Assembly: GCA_964541155.1 (NCBI GenBank)
Contig: CAZIPC010000003.1
Span: 62,001-126,000, forward strand
Length of the DNA stretch: 64,000 nt
Source of the DNA: UBA4416 sp964541155
Lineage (GTDB): Bacteria > Bacteroidota > Bacteroidia > B-17B0 > Aurantibacillaceae
Direction: 5' to 3'
The notes beneath the pieces were generated by a model that had not been told where the DNA came from, made no database searches, and saw only the letters and a list, made by a program, of their open reading frames with translations. Each line of letters starts with the position of its first letter. The first letter of the stretch is position 1. This document shows positions 1 through 9,400 of this stretch, piece by piece. Both the position numbers and the translations under genes were made by a program.

Positions 1-1
1 T

Positions 2-496
2 GGATTTTTTTCTTGCAAAGAAAATGTTGATGTTAATAATGAAAAAAAAGCGCGAATATTCCCTGAGTATAACGAAGCCTTAGATGAAATTATTAGAAGT
101 AAAGATGGCGTAATTAGAGGTGTTGACTTGAACAGTAAAGCTATATTAATTACAAAAACTGAAACAAAAGCGCCATCTGAAGTAGCTCATGATTATTTAT
201 ATTTTGAATATACAATTGATAGTGTAACTAATTATTCTGTAGCCTATAATTTGCAAAAGGATAGTTTAGATGAAGTAGAGGTTCAAATTAATTGCAAAGA
301 TTTAGATTTAAGTGCACGCTTATTTACAGATTTAAAAACGTATTATGAAAAAAAATTACCTAATCCTACAGAAGATAAAGGATTTGTAGTTTATAATTGT
401 TTTGAAGGTCAACGTAAACCATTTGTGGTGTCGTTAACCGATAATAGTACTCCAACACAAGGCATTATAAATTTGTTGATTTATAGAGACAAATAA
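2..496 (+). CDS. Putative lipoprotein, 5' end cut off by the window
   Basis: The frame is open from base 2 to the stop at 494-496, so the start codon lies upstream of the window. The first visible residues read GFFSC followed by KEN. This looks like the end of a lipoprotein signal peptide with the lipidated Cys at codon 14-16. The TTG at 128 is in frame, but the frame and lipobox extend well upstream, so it is probably not the start. The rest is a small acidic, soluble domain of about 160 residues with no motif I recognise. It is followed by 184 bp of AT-rich intergenic DNA and then the Cys-rich lipoprotein operon on the same strand. A role with that operon is possible but not shown. The call as a lipoprotein is moderately sure; the function is unknown. 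Confidence 0.6.
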   Translation, partial: GFFSCKENVDVNNEKKARIFPEYNEALDEIIRSKDGVIRGVDLNSKAILITKTETKAPSEVAHDYLYFEYTIDSVTNYSVAYNLQKDSLDEVEVQINCKDLDLSARLFTDLKTYYEKKLPNPTEDKGFVVYNCFEGQRKPFVVSLTDNSTPTQGIINLLIYRDK

Positions 497-611
497 TTTT
501 TTTGTTAATTATAATATTCAGTTTTATAATTACTAAATTAATGTTGTAATTATTAAGTTATTTCTTTGAATACTTTAAATTGATTTAGCAATATTTTTTT
601 AATTTTTTCAA

Positions 612-641
612 TTGATTATTTTAAAAAATAATTTAATTTTG
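612..641 (+). promoter_or_regulatory. Putative Bacteroidota sigma-A-type promoter
   Basis: TTG at 612-614 is followed, after 19 nt, by TAATTTTG at 634-641. This fits the -33 TTTG / -7 TAnnTTTG pattern known for Bacteroidota. It would give a leader of about 35 nt before the ATG at 681. It is the best-spaced promoter for the 681-2730 operon. Inference from sequence only. Confidence 0.5.
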
Positions 642-680
642 GTTTAATCGCATAATTAATAACGTTAACCAAAAGAAAAA

Positions 681-1394
681 ATGAAAAAAATTATTTTATT
701 AGCTTCGCTAATTTCTAGCGTTGTTCTATTCAATGTATCTTGTCAAAAAAATCAAATTCATCCAACGCAGAATGCTGAAAATCAACCGACTTTTGATTTT
801 AGAACCGATGAAAAGTTTAATGATTTATTTAAATCTAACAAAGTAGATGAAACATTTCAATTAAGAATTAATAATTCAAAAATCATAGAAATTGCAAACA
901 TACAAGATGAAGAATTTAGAAAATTAGCAGTTGCAACTTTAAATTCGGAAGAAAAAGTTGATTTTTGGAATTATATAATTGAATATCATATTGAAAATGA
1001 CCATTATACAAATGAACAAAAAAAATTAATGACTGCTTTGAAAAATGCTACAGTAAAAAAAGAATTTTTTGAGAATAAAAATTTAAGTGTTATTTTAAAT
1101 AGTGTATTTATCCCTCTCATAAAAGAACAATTAAATAATGCTGGAATTTCAGATGCGAAAATGTCAGCAGCATTTGCAGATGGAAGATTAATTTATATTG
1201 CACCGGTTGCTCAAAGACCAGGTCCAGGCGGACAAAAATTAAATTGTGATTGCAGTCCTTCAACGATATTTACAATGTGTAGTAATTGCAAATCAACAGA
1301 TAATTGTACTCAAGTTACAAATTGTGGTTTTATGTTTGGTTCGAATTGTGACGGATTGTGCCCAAAATATTTACCTACAAATTACCCACTTTAG
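681..1394 (+). CDS. Fulvocin C-related Cys-rich lipoprotein
   Basis: A 237-residue protein with a lipoprotein signal (Lys-Lys, hydrophobic core, FNVSC lipobox; C21). A hydrophilic, helix-rich middle region covers about residues 22-175. After a PGPGG linker (180-184) comes a compact C-terminal domain with eight cysteines at 189, 191, 200, 203, 209, 215, 223 and 227, i.e. CxC-x8-C-x2-C-x5-C-x5-C-x7-C-x3-C. From memory, the Myxococcus bacteriocin fulvocin C has a similar eight-Cys order starting NCxCS, and Bacteroidota proteins of this build are annotated as fulvocin C-related. The next gene, 3 bp downstream, encodes a membrane thioredoxin-like protein and the third a DUF1573 lipoprotein, which suggests disulfide handling of this product. 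Whether it is a bacteriocin, a precursor that is cleaved near the Gly-rich linker, or a structural lipoprotein cannot be told from the sequence. Confidence 0.7.
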   Translation: MKKIILLASLISSVVLFNVSCQKNQIHPTQNAENQPTFDFRTDEKFNDLFKSNKVDETFQLRINNSKIIEIANIQDEEFRKLAVATLNSEEKVDFWNYIIEYHIENDHYTNEQKKLMTALKNATVKKEFFENKNLSVILNSVFIPLIKEQLNNAGISDAKMSAAFADGRLIYIAPVAQRPGPGGQKLNCDCSPSTIFTMCSNCKSTDNCTQVTNCGFMFGSNCDGLCPKYLPTNYPL

Positions 1395-1397
1395 TTT

Positions 1398-2327
1398 ATG
1401 ATTGATAAATTTAAAAATTATATCAAAAATATCTTTAAAGGAATAATAATTGCTTTTACTGTAATTTCATTATACTTTTTAACAGACTATATATACTTTA
1501 ATAATCAGTTAGTATTAAATGATCATATCAATATTATAAAAGAATATGTAGTCGCGATTAGTATTGTAATTTATTTGTTATTAGGTTATTTTTTTTACAG
1601 GTATTCAAAGAGTAGAAGTTTCGTTAGTTTTATTTTAATACAGGCACCATATTTTTTAATTCTTTTTATAACTATGTTAATGTCATTCAATATACCAAGA
1701 ATGATTGATATAGTATATATCATATTTGGCCTTATTATACTATATTATATTTTCATTGAAAAAACATTTATCAATAGACATAAATATTTATTTATTGTTT
1801 TTTTATTCTTCATTATAGCAACCTATCCATTTGTATTTGAAAATATAAGTTTTGCATATTATAAAAGTAAAAAAGAAAATTTTCCAGTTGAAGGGAAATA
1901 TAATTTTTCAATTATAGATAGAAAAGGAAATAAAATTAAACTTTCAGAATTAAAGTCAAAGACTGTATGTATTGATATGTGGTCTAGTACTTGTGGTGGA
2001 TGTATAAGATCAATGCCAGAGTTTGAGAAATTAAACATTTATTATAAAAATAATCAAGAGTATAAAATTATTTCTTTGTTTTGCCCTATGAAAGAGCATG
2101 AGACTTATGAATGGTTTTTAGAATATATAAAACAAGATTTTAATTTTAATATAGACTATTATTATATAACACGAGATGAATTTAAAAAATTAGGTATATA
2201 TCAATTTCCTGAGTTCTTATTATTAAATAAAAATAATAAAATTGTATATAGAGGTATTGTTACATATAAAAAATCTACAAACGATAATATTTACCAAATG
2301 TTAGAAAAAATAAATTCAAATGAATAA
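1398..2327 (+). CDS. Membrane protein with C-terminal TlpA-like thioredoxin domain
   Basis: The 309-residue product has about five hydrophobic membrane segments (near 13-34, 47-68, 74-97, 103-121 and 128-147). A thioredoxin/redoxin fold follows from about residue 165. The redox motif is CGGC at 199-202, preceded by W195 and followed by RSMPEF, as in TlpA/ResA-type periplasmic thiol oxidoreductases. A probable cis-proline is in QFPEF near residue 275. The N-terminal part resembles the membrane half of MauE/DoxX-type redox proteins. Domain order predicts an envelope enzyme that exchanges electrons across or at the inner membrane and acts on exported cysteines; the obvious substrate is the eight-Cys protein encoded immediately upstream. 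It overlaps the next gene by 8 bp, so it is very likely cotranscribed. Confidence 0.75.
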   Translation: MIDKFKNYIKNIFKGIIIAFTVISLYFLTDYIYFNNQLVLNDHINIIKEYVVAISIVIYLLLGYFFYRYSKSRSFVSFILIQAPYFLILFITMLMSFNIPRMIDIVYIIFGLIILYYIFIEKTFINRHKYLFIVFLFFIIATYPFVFENISFAYYKSKKENFPVEGKYNFSIIDRKGNKIKLSELKSKTVCIDMWSSTCGGCIRSMPEFEKLNIYYKNNQEYKIISLFCPMKEHETYEWFLEYIKQDFNFNIDYYYITRDEFKKLGIYQFPEFLLLNKNNKIVYRGIVTYKKSTNDNIYQMLEKINSNE

Positions 2328-2730
2328 ATATTTTATCATAAATGCTATTACAAGTTTATTACTAATCATAGGTTGTAAAAATGAAACCACACAAACTAAA
2401 GATAATTTTGTAAAAACTTCACAAATTAAATTTTCAAAAAATAAAGTTAATATAGGTAAATTTAAATCAGGTTCTTCTCAAAGTATTAATTTTTACGCAA
2501 AAAATATGTCAGAAACTCCTCTACTAATAGATACTATACAGGCAAGTTGTGCTTGTACAATTGGTAAGTTTCCTAAAAAACCTATTTTAAAAAATGATTC
2601 AGGATTAATAGTAGTTGCCTTTCAACCAATACCTGGTGTTTTGGGATATTTTGAGAAGAGTATTGTTGTTTCGTCTAATACAAAACCAGTTTTTACAGTT
2701 TTAACTATTGAAGGAGAAATAGTGCCTTAG
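2320..2730 (+). CDS. DUF1573 domain lipoprotein
   Basis: The start overlaps the end of the preceding thioredoxin-like gene by 8 bp. The 136-residue product has a short signal ending LLIIGC, a plausible lipobox with Cys near residue 19. The mature part is one immunoglobulin-like DUF1573 domain: an FSKNKVNIGKF strand, the conserved ASCACT segment near residues 83-88, and a second half with FQPIPGVLGYFEKSIVV. DUF1573 proteins are common exported Bacteroidota proteins of unknown biochemical function. They are often found beside peptide-maturation or thioredoxin genes. Its place as third gene in the fulvocin-like operon suggests a role in handling or docking the Cys-rich product, but this is inference. 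The short gap to the convergent gene at 2735 holds no clear terminator. Confidence 0.75.
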   Translation: MNKYFIINAITSLLLIIGCKNETTQTKDNFVKTSQIKFSKNKVNIGKFKSGSSQSINFYAKNMSETPLLIDTIQASCACTIGKFPKKPILKNDSGLIVVAFQPIPGVLGYFEKSIVVSSNTKPVFTVLTIEGEIVP

Positions 2731-2734
2731 TTTT

Positions 2735-3748
2735 TTAATATTCATAAATTAATTTCACAATCCGTAAACTCTTACTGTTAGGATCTCTAATAATGTATGA
2801 GTTTAATTTTTTAGAAGCATCTGTGATATAACTGATCTCCCGAATTAGTTCGTTGTTTTTGTAATGTTTTTCAGTTAATAAACAATCATTCATATCATAT
2901 TCATAGGTTTCTATAAGATTAATATTGTCGTTGCTATTACTGTTGTATGTAGCTTTAATTAATTGGCCTTTTTTATTGTAATCAAAATTTTTATTTTCAA
3001 TAATCCATGATGCGGTATACTGTTCGTTAATAGAAAGTATTTGTGAGGAATCATTTAAATTATATATTATTTCTTTAAATGACCTATTTTCATTATTTAG
3101 GCATGTTTTTTTAAATTGAACTTTACTAATTGGTAGATACCTATAAGACTCCTCACTTATCAGTGTTTGCTCTCCTAATTTAAAAACTGATTTTATTTCA
3201 GAAACGTTTGTTTCTTTGTACCTTCTTTCTTTTTCTAATTGCCCATCCTTAAAATAGTCTAAATAATAACTTTCGTAATAATTGCCATCATTATAGCGTT
3301 TTAGTTGTAGTAAATTAAATTCGTTATAAAAATAAGTTGTAATAATTGTATCATAGATGTATTCGTTTTTAGTATAACGATGTCCATTACTTATTTTACG
3401 ATGACGTTTATATATAGGAGCAGAATGATATTCTTTTTCAATAATTTTTTGAATGGATGTATAGTAATATTTAGTTAATAATCCATTACTGTTAAATTCA
3501 AAAAACATTTTCAAGCCTTTATTTTCAGCTATTTGTAAATCTTTTTTGTCAATAATTTGACAGGAAATTGATTTTATTTTTTGAGATTGAATAAATTGAA
3601 TATGAAGAGGCAGTTGATTACTAAAGGCGGTGTAGGCATTTGGAATAATTAGTTGTGCAAATAATAGTTGATTTCCTACTATCACAAAAAATAAAAAAAC
3701 AAGTATTGCTTTATAAATTTTTAAAAAAATATTTAGTGTTCTCTTCAA
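2735..3748 (-). CDS. Exported protein of unknown function with YD/RHS-like beta strands
   Basis: The 337-residue product begins with a clear signal peptide (KR, then a long hydrophobic stretch ending LLFAQ near residue 32). The rest contains recurring short units rich in Tyr, Asn, Gly, Lys and Glu. Examples are FNSNGLLTKYYY, FKDGQLEKERRY, YNKKGQLIKATY and YDMNDCLLTEKHY. These resemble the YD/MORN-like strand pairs found in many Bacteroidota surface proteins. It overlaps the 3' end of the upstream YyaL-like gene by 38 bp, which points to cotranscription. I cannot assign a function. The 3' end faces the DUF1573 gene with only 4 bp between the stop codons. Confidence 0.55.
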   Translation of the reverse strand: MKRTLNIFLKIYKAILVFLFFVIVGNQLLFAQLIIPNAYTAFSNQLPLHIQFIQSQKIKSISCQIIDKKDLQIAENKGLKMFFEFNSNGLLTKYYYTSIQKIIEKEYHSAPIYKRHRKISNGHRYTKNEYIYDTIITTYFYNEFNLLQLKRYNDGNYYESYYLDYFKDGQLEKERRYKETNVSEIKSVFKLGEQTLISEESYRYLPISKVQFKKTCLNNENRSFKEIIYNLNDSSQILSINEQYTASWIIENKNFDYNKKGQLIKATYNSNSNDNINLIETYEYDMNDCLLTEKHYKNNELIREISYITDASKKLNSYIIRDPNSKSLRIVKLIYEY

Positions 3749-5741
3749 TTTGTTCTAATGCTTCTTTTACAGATTTTATAGGCAATAAACAGCTGTTGTT
3801 TTTGCAAACATAAATAAATGTTTCATCTTTTATATATCTGTTTTTTGTGAGTTCCAAATTAGATTTTTTATTACTTACTGCAAATATCACATTAGGTGGA
3901 CTTTGGTTATAAATAGCTTTTAATTTTTCATCAACATCTTTACCAACAATAACAACTTCTATTTGAGGCATTATCTTTTTTAGTAATAAAATAGCCCAGT
4001 TGCTGTATCCAGAACCATAGTTTTCAATTTCATGAATTACATTTTTTAAAAGACTATTTGATATTTCGAGATAATAAGGGTTGTTGAAATAAACAGATAA
4101 TTGATGTAAATTGATAGCCATTTGAGAGCTTGATGAGGGGATAACATTATCGCTCCATTCAGATTTTCTAACAACTAATTGTTCTTTTGAGGCATCAGTA
4201 AAAAAGAATGTGTTTTGATTGATGTCATAAAAATACTGAATGCTATAATCAGCTATTTTTTTTGCTTGTTCTAACCACAAATCATCTGCGGTAATTAAAT
4301 AAACATGCATAAAAGCATCAATTATAAATGCATAGTCTTCTAAAAAACCATGTATGAAGGTAGTGTTATTTTTAATTCTAACTATTTCTCCATTCTCTTT
4401 ACAGTAGTTGGTCAATAAAAAATTAGCGTTTGCTAGAGCTATTGTTTTAAATTTTTCGTTTTCAAAAACCAAATATGCTTCAGATAATGCTTTGCATGCT
4501 AACCCATTCCAAGAAGCCAATATTTTAGTATCAATACTTGGTTTTATTCTTTTGTTTCTGATCTCTAGTAGTGTTTTTTTACAATTTATTATTTTAAGTA
4601 ATAGTTCGTCAATAGTTAAATTGTATTTGATAGCAATTATTGATTCATTACTATTTCTAATTAAAATGTAATTTTCTTTTTCCCAATAACCAATTTTATT
4701 GATATTATAATATTCGGCAAATACATTAAAATCGTCTTTAAGAATGTCTTGTAATTCTTGTTTTTTCCAAACGTAAAATTTACCTTCTTCTCCTTCTGTA
4801 TCTGCATCTAGGGCTGAATAAAAGCTGTAATCTGAAGTTGTTAGTTCATTTAAAATAAAGTCAACGGTTTCGTAAACTATTTTTTTATAAAGTTCATTTT
4901 TGTTTTGCTTATATGCTTGAGTATAAAGACTAATTAATTGGGCATTATCGTATAGCATTTTTTCAAAGTGTGGTACTTTCCATGTAATATCTGTACTGTA
5001 TCTAGCAAATCCACCAGCTAATTGATCGTAAATCCCACCAAAAGCCATTTTTGTTAGGGTTAAGTTTACTTGTTTTTTAACAAAAACATCGTCTTTAAAG
5101 GCTGCGTATTGCAGTAAAAATAAATAGTTATTAGGTAAAGGAAATTTCGGTGCTTTATTTTGGCCTCCATTTGTAGTATCAAATAAAGGTTTCCATTTAT
5201 TAATGGATTTGTATAATGTTTCTATTTCAAAAGTAAAAGTATTGGTTGCATTTGGTATTTCAAGTTGTTCAAGTCCATTGGTTAAATGAGCAGCGTATTC
5301 GTAAGCTTTATTTGGATTGCCTGCAAACAAATCAGCTAAACTATTTAGTACATTTATCCATTGTTTTGTAGGAAAATAAGTTCCTCCGTAAATTGGTCTT
5401 CCATCAGGAAGTGCAAAGCAATTGAGTGGCCATCCCCCTTGTCCTGTCATTAATTGTACGGCACCCATATATAACATATCTATATCGGGCCTTTCCTCTC
5501 TATCAACTTTAATGTTAATAAAGTTTTTATTCATTATGCTAGCTACTTGTTCATTTTCAAAGCTTTCACGTTCCATTACATGACACCAATGACAAGCACT
5601 ATACCCAATACTAATTAAAATTAATTTATTCTCTTTTTTAGCTATAGATAAAGTTTCATCATTCCAAGCATACCAATTAACAGGGTTTTTGGCATGTTGT
5701 AATAAATAAGGGCTACTTTCTTTACTCAGATGATTAGCCAT
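3711..5741 (-). CDS. YyaL/SSP411 family thioredoxin-domain protein (DUF255)
   Basis: The 676 residues match the usual length of the spermatogenesis-associated protein 20/YyaL family. The N-terminus has the hallmark LSKESSPYLLQHAKNPVNW, then a thioredoxin-like domain with CHWC at residues 50-53 and KVDREERPDID. GQGGWPLNCF and GGTYFP follow. The rest is an (alpha/alpha)6-barrel-like region resembling sugar epimerases/glycosidases, with motifs such as GGIYDQLAGGFARYSTD and PHFEKMLYDNAQL. There is no signal peptide, so it should be cytoplasmic. The physiological substrate of this family is not established. It starts 1 bp after the stop of the MBL-fold gene and overlaps the next gene by 38 bp, so the three genes look like one transcription unit. 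Confidence 0.9.
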   Translation of the reverse strand: MANHLSKESSPYLLQHAKNPVNWYAWNDETLSIAKKENKLILISIGYSACHWCHVMERESFENEQVASIMNKNFINIKVDREERPDIDMLYMGAVQLMTGQGGWPLNCFALPDGRPIYGGTYFPTKQWINVLNSLADLFAGNPNKAYEYAAHLTNGLEQLEIPNATNTFTFEIETLYKSINKWKPLFDTTNGGQNKAPKFPLPNNYLFLLQYAAFKDDVFVKKQVNLTLTKMAFGGIYDQLAGGFARYSTDITWKVPHFEKMLYDNAQLISLYTQAYKQNKNELYKKIVYETVDFILNELTTSDYSFYSALDADTEGEEGKFYVWKKQELQDILKDDFNVFAEYYNINKIGYWEKENYILIRNSNESIIAIKYNLTIDELLLKIINCKKTLLEIRNKRIKPSIDTKILASWNGLACKALSEAYLVFENEKFKTIALANANFLLTNYCKENGEIVRIKNNTTFIHGFLEDYAFIIDAFMHVYLITADDLWLEQAKKIADYSIQYFYDINQNTFFFTDASKEQLVVRKSEWSDNVIPSSSSQMAINLHQLSVYFNNPYYLEISNSLLKNVIHEIENYGSGYSNWAILLLKKIMPQIEVVIVGKDVDEKLKAIYNQSPPNVIFAVSNKKSNLELTKNRYIKDETFIYVCKNNSCLLPIKSVKEALEQIEENTKYFFKNL

Positions 5742-5742
5742 A

Positions 5743-6381
5743 TTATGTTAAAAAAGGATTGTTGAGTTTTTCGAAACCAATACTAGTAGGTATGCCATGT
5801 CCACTGTATACTTTTATGTCATCTCCCAGTGGAAATAATTTTTCTTTAATAGAATTAATTAATGTATCAAAATTCCCCATTGGTAAATCAGTTCTCCCTA
5901 TACTGCCGTAAAATAGAACATCTCCAGAAATAATAAATTTATCTTCATTACAATAAAAAGAAACACTTCCGGGTGAGTGACCTGGAGTGTGAAGTGTTTT
6001 AAGCTTTGAATTTCCAAAAGAAATAATATCACCTTCTTTTAAATATGATTTTGGCATTGGGCTCTGTTCCGCAGAAATACCATACATAGTAGCAGTTTTC
6101 ATATGGTTCTCAATAAAAAACAAATCATCTTGATGTACCTCTGGTAATAGATGATAGGTTTCAAAAATATAATTATTGCCATTAATATGGTCGATGTGAG
6201 CATGTGTTAAAATTAAACGTTTTACGATTAAGTTATTTTTATCAATGAAATCACTTAATAGTTTGTTTTCAGAAAAAGAACTATTTCCTGGGTCTAAAAT
6301 GATACATTCTTTTGTTTCATCCCATAAAATATAAGTGTTTTCTTGAAAAGGACCAAAGGTAAAATAGTGTACGTTTATCAT
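5743..6381 (-). CDS. MBL-fold metallo-hydrolase (glyoxalase II-like)
   Basis: The 212-residue product is a compact metallo-beta-lactamase fold protein. The metal-binding motif THAHIDH supplies H60, H62, D64 and H65. Later ligands are His in TPGHSPGS, Asp in SGDVLF and His in SGHG. The N-terminus (FTFGPFQENTYIL) is typical of the hydroxyacylglutathione hydrolase-like subgroup found across bacteria. The sequence is too short to carry the C-terminal glutathione-binding domain of true glyoxalase II. The substrate is therefore probably another thioester, or unknown. It is the first gene of a minus-strand run with YyaL-like and unknown secreted proteins, and diverges from the large TolB-like gene at 6430. 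Confidence 0.85.
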   Translation of the reverse strand: MINVHYFTFGPFQENTYILWDETKECIILDPGNSSFSENKLLSDFIDKNNLIVKRLILTHAHIDHINGNNYIFETYHLLPEVHQDDLFFIENHMKTATMYGISAEQSPMPKSYLKEGDIISFGNSKLKTLHTPGHSPGSVSFYCNEDKFIISGDVLFYGSIGRTDLPMGNFDTLINSIKEKLFPLGDDIKVYSGHGIPTSIGFEKLNNPFLT

Positions 6382-6429
6382 AGTATCTTAAGTAATTATT
6401 TGCTAAATTTAGGGCTTATAATCAATTAA

Positions 6430-9400
6430 ATGAAGCGGTTATTTTTATTATTTCTGATAATCATTGGTGTTAAAAGTACACATGCCCAATTTTATTATGG
6501 ATCTCAACAGGAGTTTGGTAAAAATCGAATGCAGTATCAAACATTTAATTGGACTTATTTTGATTTTGAAAGATTTAGAGTTTATTTATATGAAGGAGGG
6601 CAAGAAATTGCAAAGTATACTGCCACATCTGTAAATAGGCAATTGCCTGTATTAGAAAAAAGATTAGATTTTCAGTTAGATGATAAAATAGATGTGATTG
6701 TTTATAATAATCAAAATGATTTTAAGCAGAGTAATATTGGGTTAGCGGGTGATGAAAATGGAAATATTGGCGGAGTAACCAGAATTATTGGTGATAAAAT
6801 ATTTATTTATTTTACTGGTTCAAGAGCGGATTTAGACAGGCAAATACGCGAAGCGTTATCTGAATTGATGATTGATCAAATGATGTATGGAGGAAGGACG
6901 AGAGATGTTGTTAGGAATTCTACATTATTATCTTTACCAGATTGGTATAAAAATGGATTAATATCATACATATCTGAAGGGTGGCATTCATCTATTGATA
7001 ATAGAGTGATGGATGCTATACAAAACGATAGATTTACAAAGTTTAATAAATTAACAGGAAAAGAAGCAACTATGGCTGGTCATGCTATGTGGTATTACGT
7101 GGCCGAAGAGTATGGGGAAGCGGTTATACCCAACTTGTTATACATGACAAAGGTTACCAGAAATCCAGATAATGCATTTTTATATGTATTAGGATTGTCG
7201 CTTCAAAACATTACAGATGAGTTTACTAATAAAATGGCAAAACGTTATTTTGATTACAAAGATAGTACTCGAAAAAATCCAACTTCAGAAACCGGCTTAA
7301 AAAAAACAAAAAAATCCAAACATTATTATCAATTAAAAGTTAGCCCGGATGGGCAAAAAATTATTTATGCTACTAATGAATTAGGACAATATAAAGTTTG
7401 GGTAAATGCATTAGGTGATAGCAAGAGCAAACGTCTTATCAAATTAAATCCAAAGTTAGAGCGAATAGAAGACAACTCTTATCCTTTAATAGCATGGCAT
7501 CCCAACAATTCAGTTATTGCTATGATATATGAAAAGAAAAACATTATATTTTTTAGAACATATGATTATGAAACAAAAGATGTAAATAAGCGACCAATTA
7601 CGGGATTTGAAAAAATAAATAGTTTCTCTTTTTCGCATGACGGTAAACGTATTGTAATGAGTGCCATTAAAAAAGGTAAGGGTCAATCTGATATTTATAT
7701 ATATACCCTAAATTCAGGAGGCGTAGAGCAAATCACAAATGATGCATGGGATGACTATAACCCAGTTTTTGTTGATAATTCAAAAGGAATTTTATTTGAG
7801 TCAAACAGATTGCATGATACCATTAAAGCATCAGAAGATGCTAAATTAAATTTTAAATTTTCTAGAAACAATGATGTATTTTATTATAATGCTAGTTCAA
7901 AATCAAATGTATTAAATCGTGTAACCAATACCCCTGATGCTAATGAAACAAACCCACAAGAATACAGTCAAGGCATTGTTTCATATTTAAGTGAAGCAAA
8001 TGGAATTTATAATCGCTATATTGGTCAATTAGACAGTTCTATTTCTTTTATAGACACTATAGAGCATTATCGTTATTTTTATAATACTAAAGCTATTACT
8101 AATTATCAGAAAAATATACAAGAACATCATATTAATTCAACTTACACCAAGTATGCTGAAATTATTATTGATAATTTAAAAGAAAAACTAATCGTTTCTT
8201 CTTTATCACCTCTAAATAATACAATTACTGTAACCCCACAAAAAACATGGTTTAAGTCAGTACCTAAAAATAATTTAGCAGAACCTGATAAAATTAGTAT
8301 AGTGAATCCTATTAGAAGAGATGAAGACATAGGCATTAAGTTAATAGATTCAACTAATACTAAAACAGAAGGAATTGATTTTGATAATTATCAAATAGAT
8401 AATCAAGAAAAAAGAAAAGAACAAGAAGAGAGGCGGCCTATTGGAAGTGATTATCCGCCACCATTAGTTAAAAAACCAAAGGAGGCAATTATTAAATCGT
8501 CTGGTGAATTAAGATTTCCGATACAACAAAATTACTATACTAGTTTTAAAACAGATCAGGTTGTTTCTCAATTAGATAATTCTTTTTTAGGAACCAATTA
8601 TCAAAGATTTACGGGCGGCGGCAGTCCTGTATATTTAAACCCTGGATTAAATGCTTTATTTAAAATTGGATTAAGTGATTTATTTGAAGATAAAAGAATT
8701 GTTGCTGGATTTAGAATTTCGGGAAGTTTAGATAATGAGTATTTATTAAGCTGGGAAAATAGAATTAAAAAAATTGACAAACAGTTAGTTTTACATCGTC
8801 AATCATTTTTAAAAGTAAACGGTTTTTCAGGTGTTACTAAAATTCAAACTCATGATATTAGGTATACTTGGAAAATACCATTTAGTGAGGTAGTTGCAAC
8901 TAAATTTTCTATTTTATATCGAAACGATAGAATTGTTTACGCGTCGGTAAGCGATGAAAGCTTAGCAAAAACTAATATTTATGATAATTATGGAGGCGCT
9001 AAAGCCGAATTGATTTTTGATAACACTAGAAAAAAAGGATTGAATTTGTACAATGGCACTCGGTTTAAAATGTGGGCGGAGTATTGGAGGTTAATAAAAG
9101 AAGAACAACATGATTTAGTAACACTTGGTTTTGATTTTCGTAATTATAAAAAAATACATAGAGATTTTATATGGGCAAATAGAATTGCTGGTAGCAAATC
9201 TTTAGGGAAAGATAGATTAATTTATTATTTAGGAGGCGTAGATAATTGGCTAAATCCTCAGTTTAACCAATCTATTAATATTGTTAAGCCCGAGCAATAC
9301 CAGTTTCAAACATTAGCAACTAATATGAGAGGCTTTCAACAAAATATTAGAAATGGAAATAATTTTATTGTTATAAATAGCGAGTTGCGATTACCTATAT

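Noticed and set aside
128..130. TTG at 128 as the start of a short 122-residue protein
   Set aside because: The frame is open to base 2 and encodes a lipobox-like FFSC with continuous coding character upstream, so this is an internal codon.
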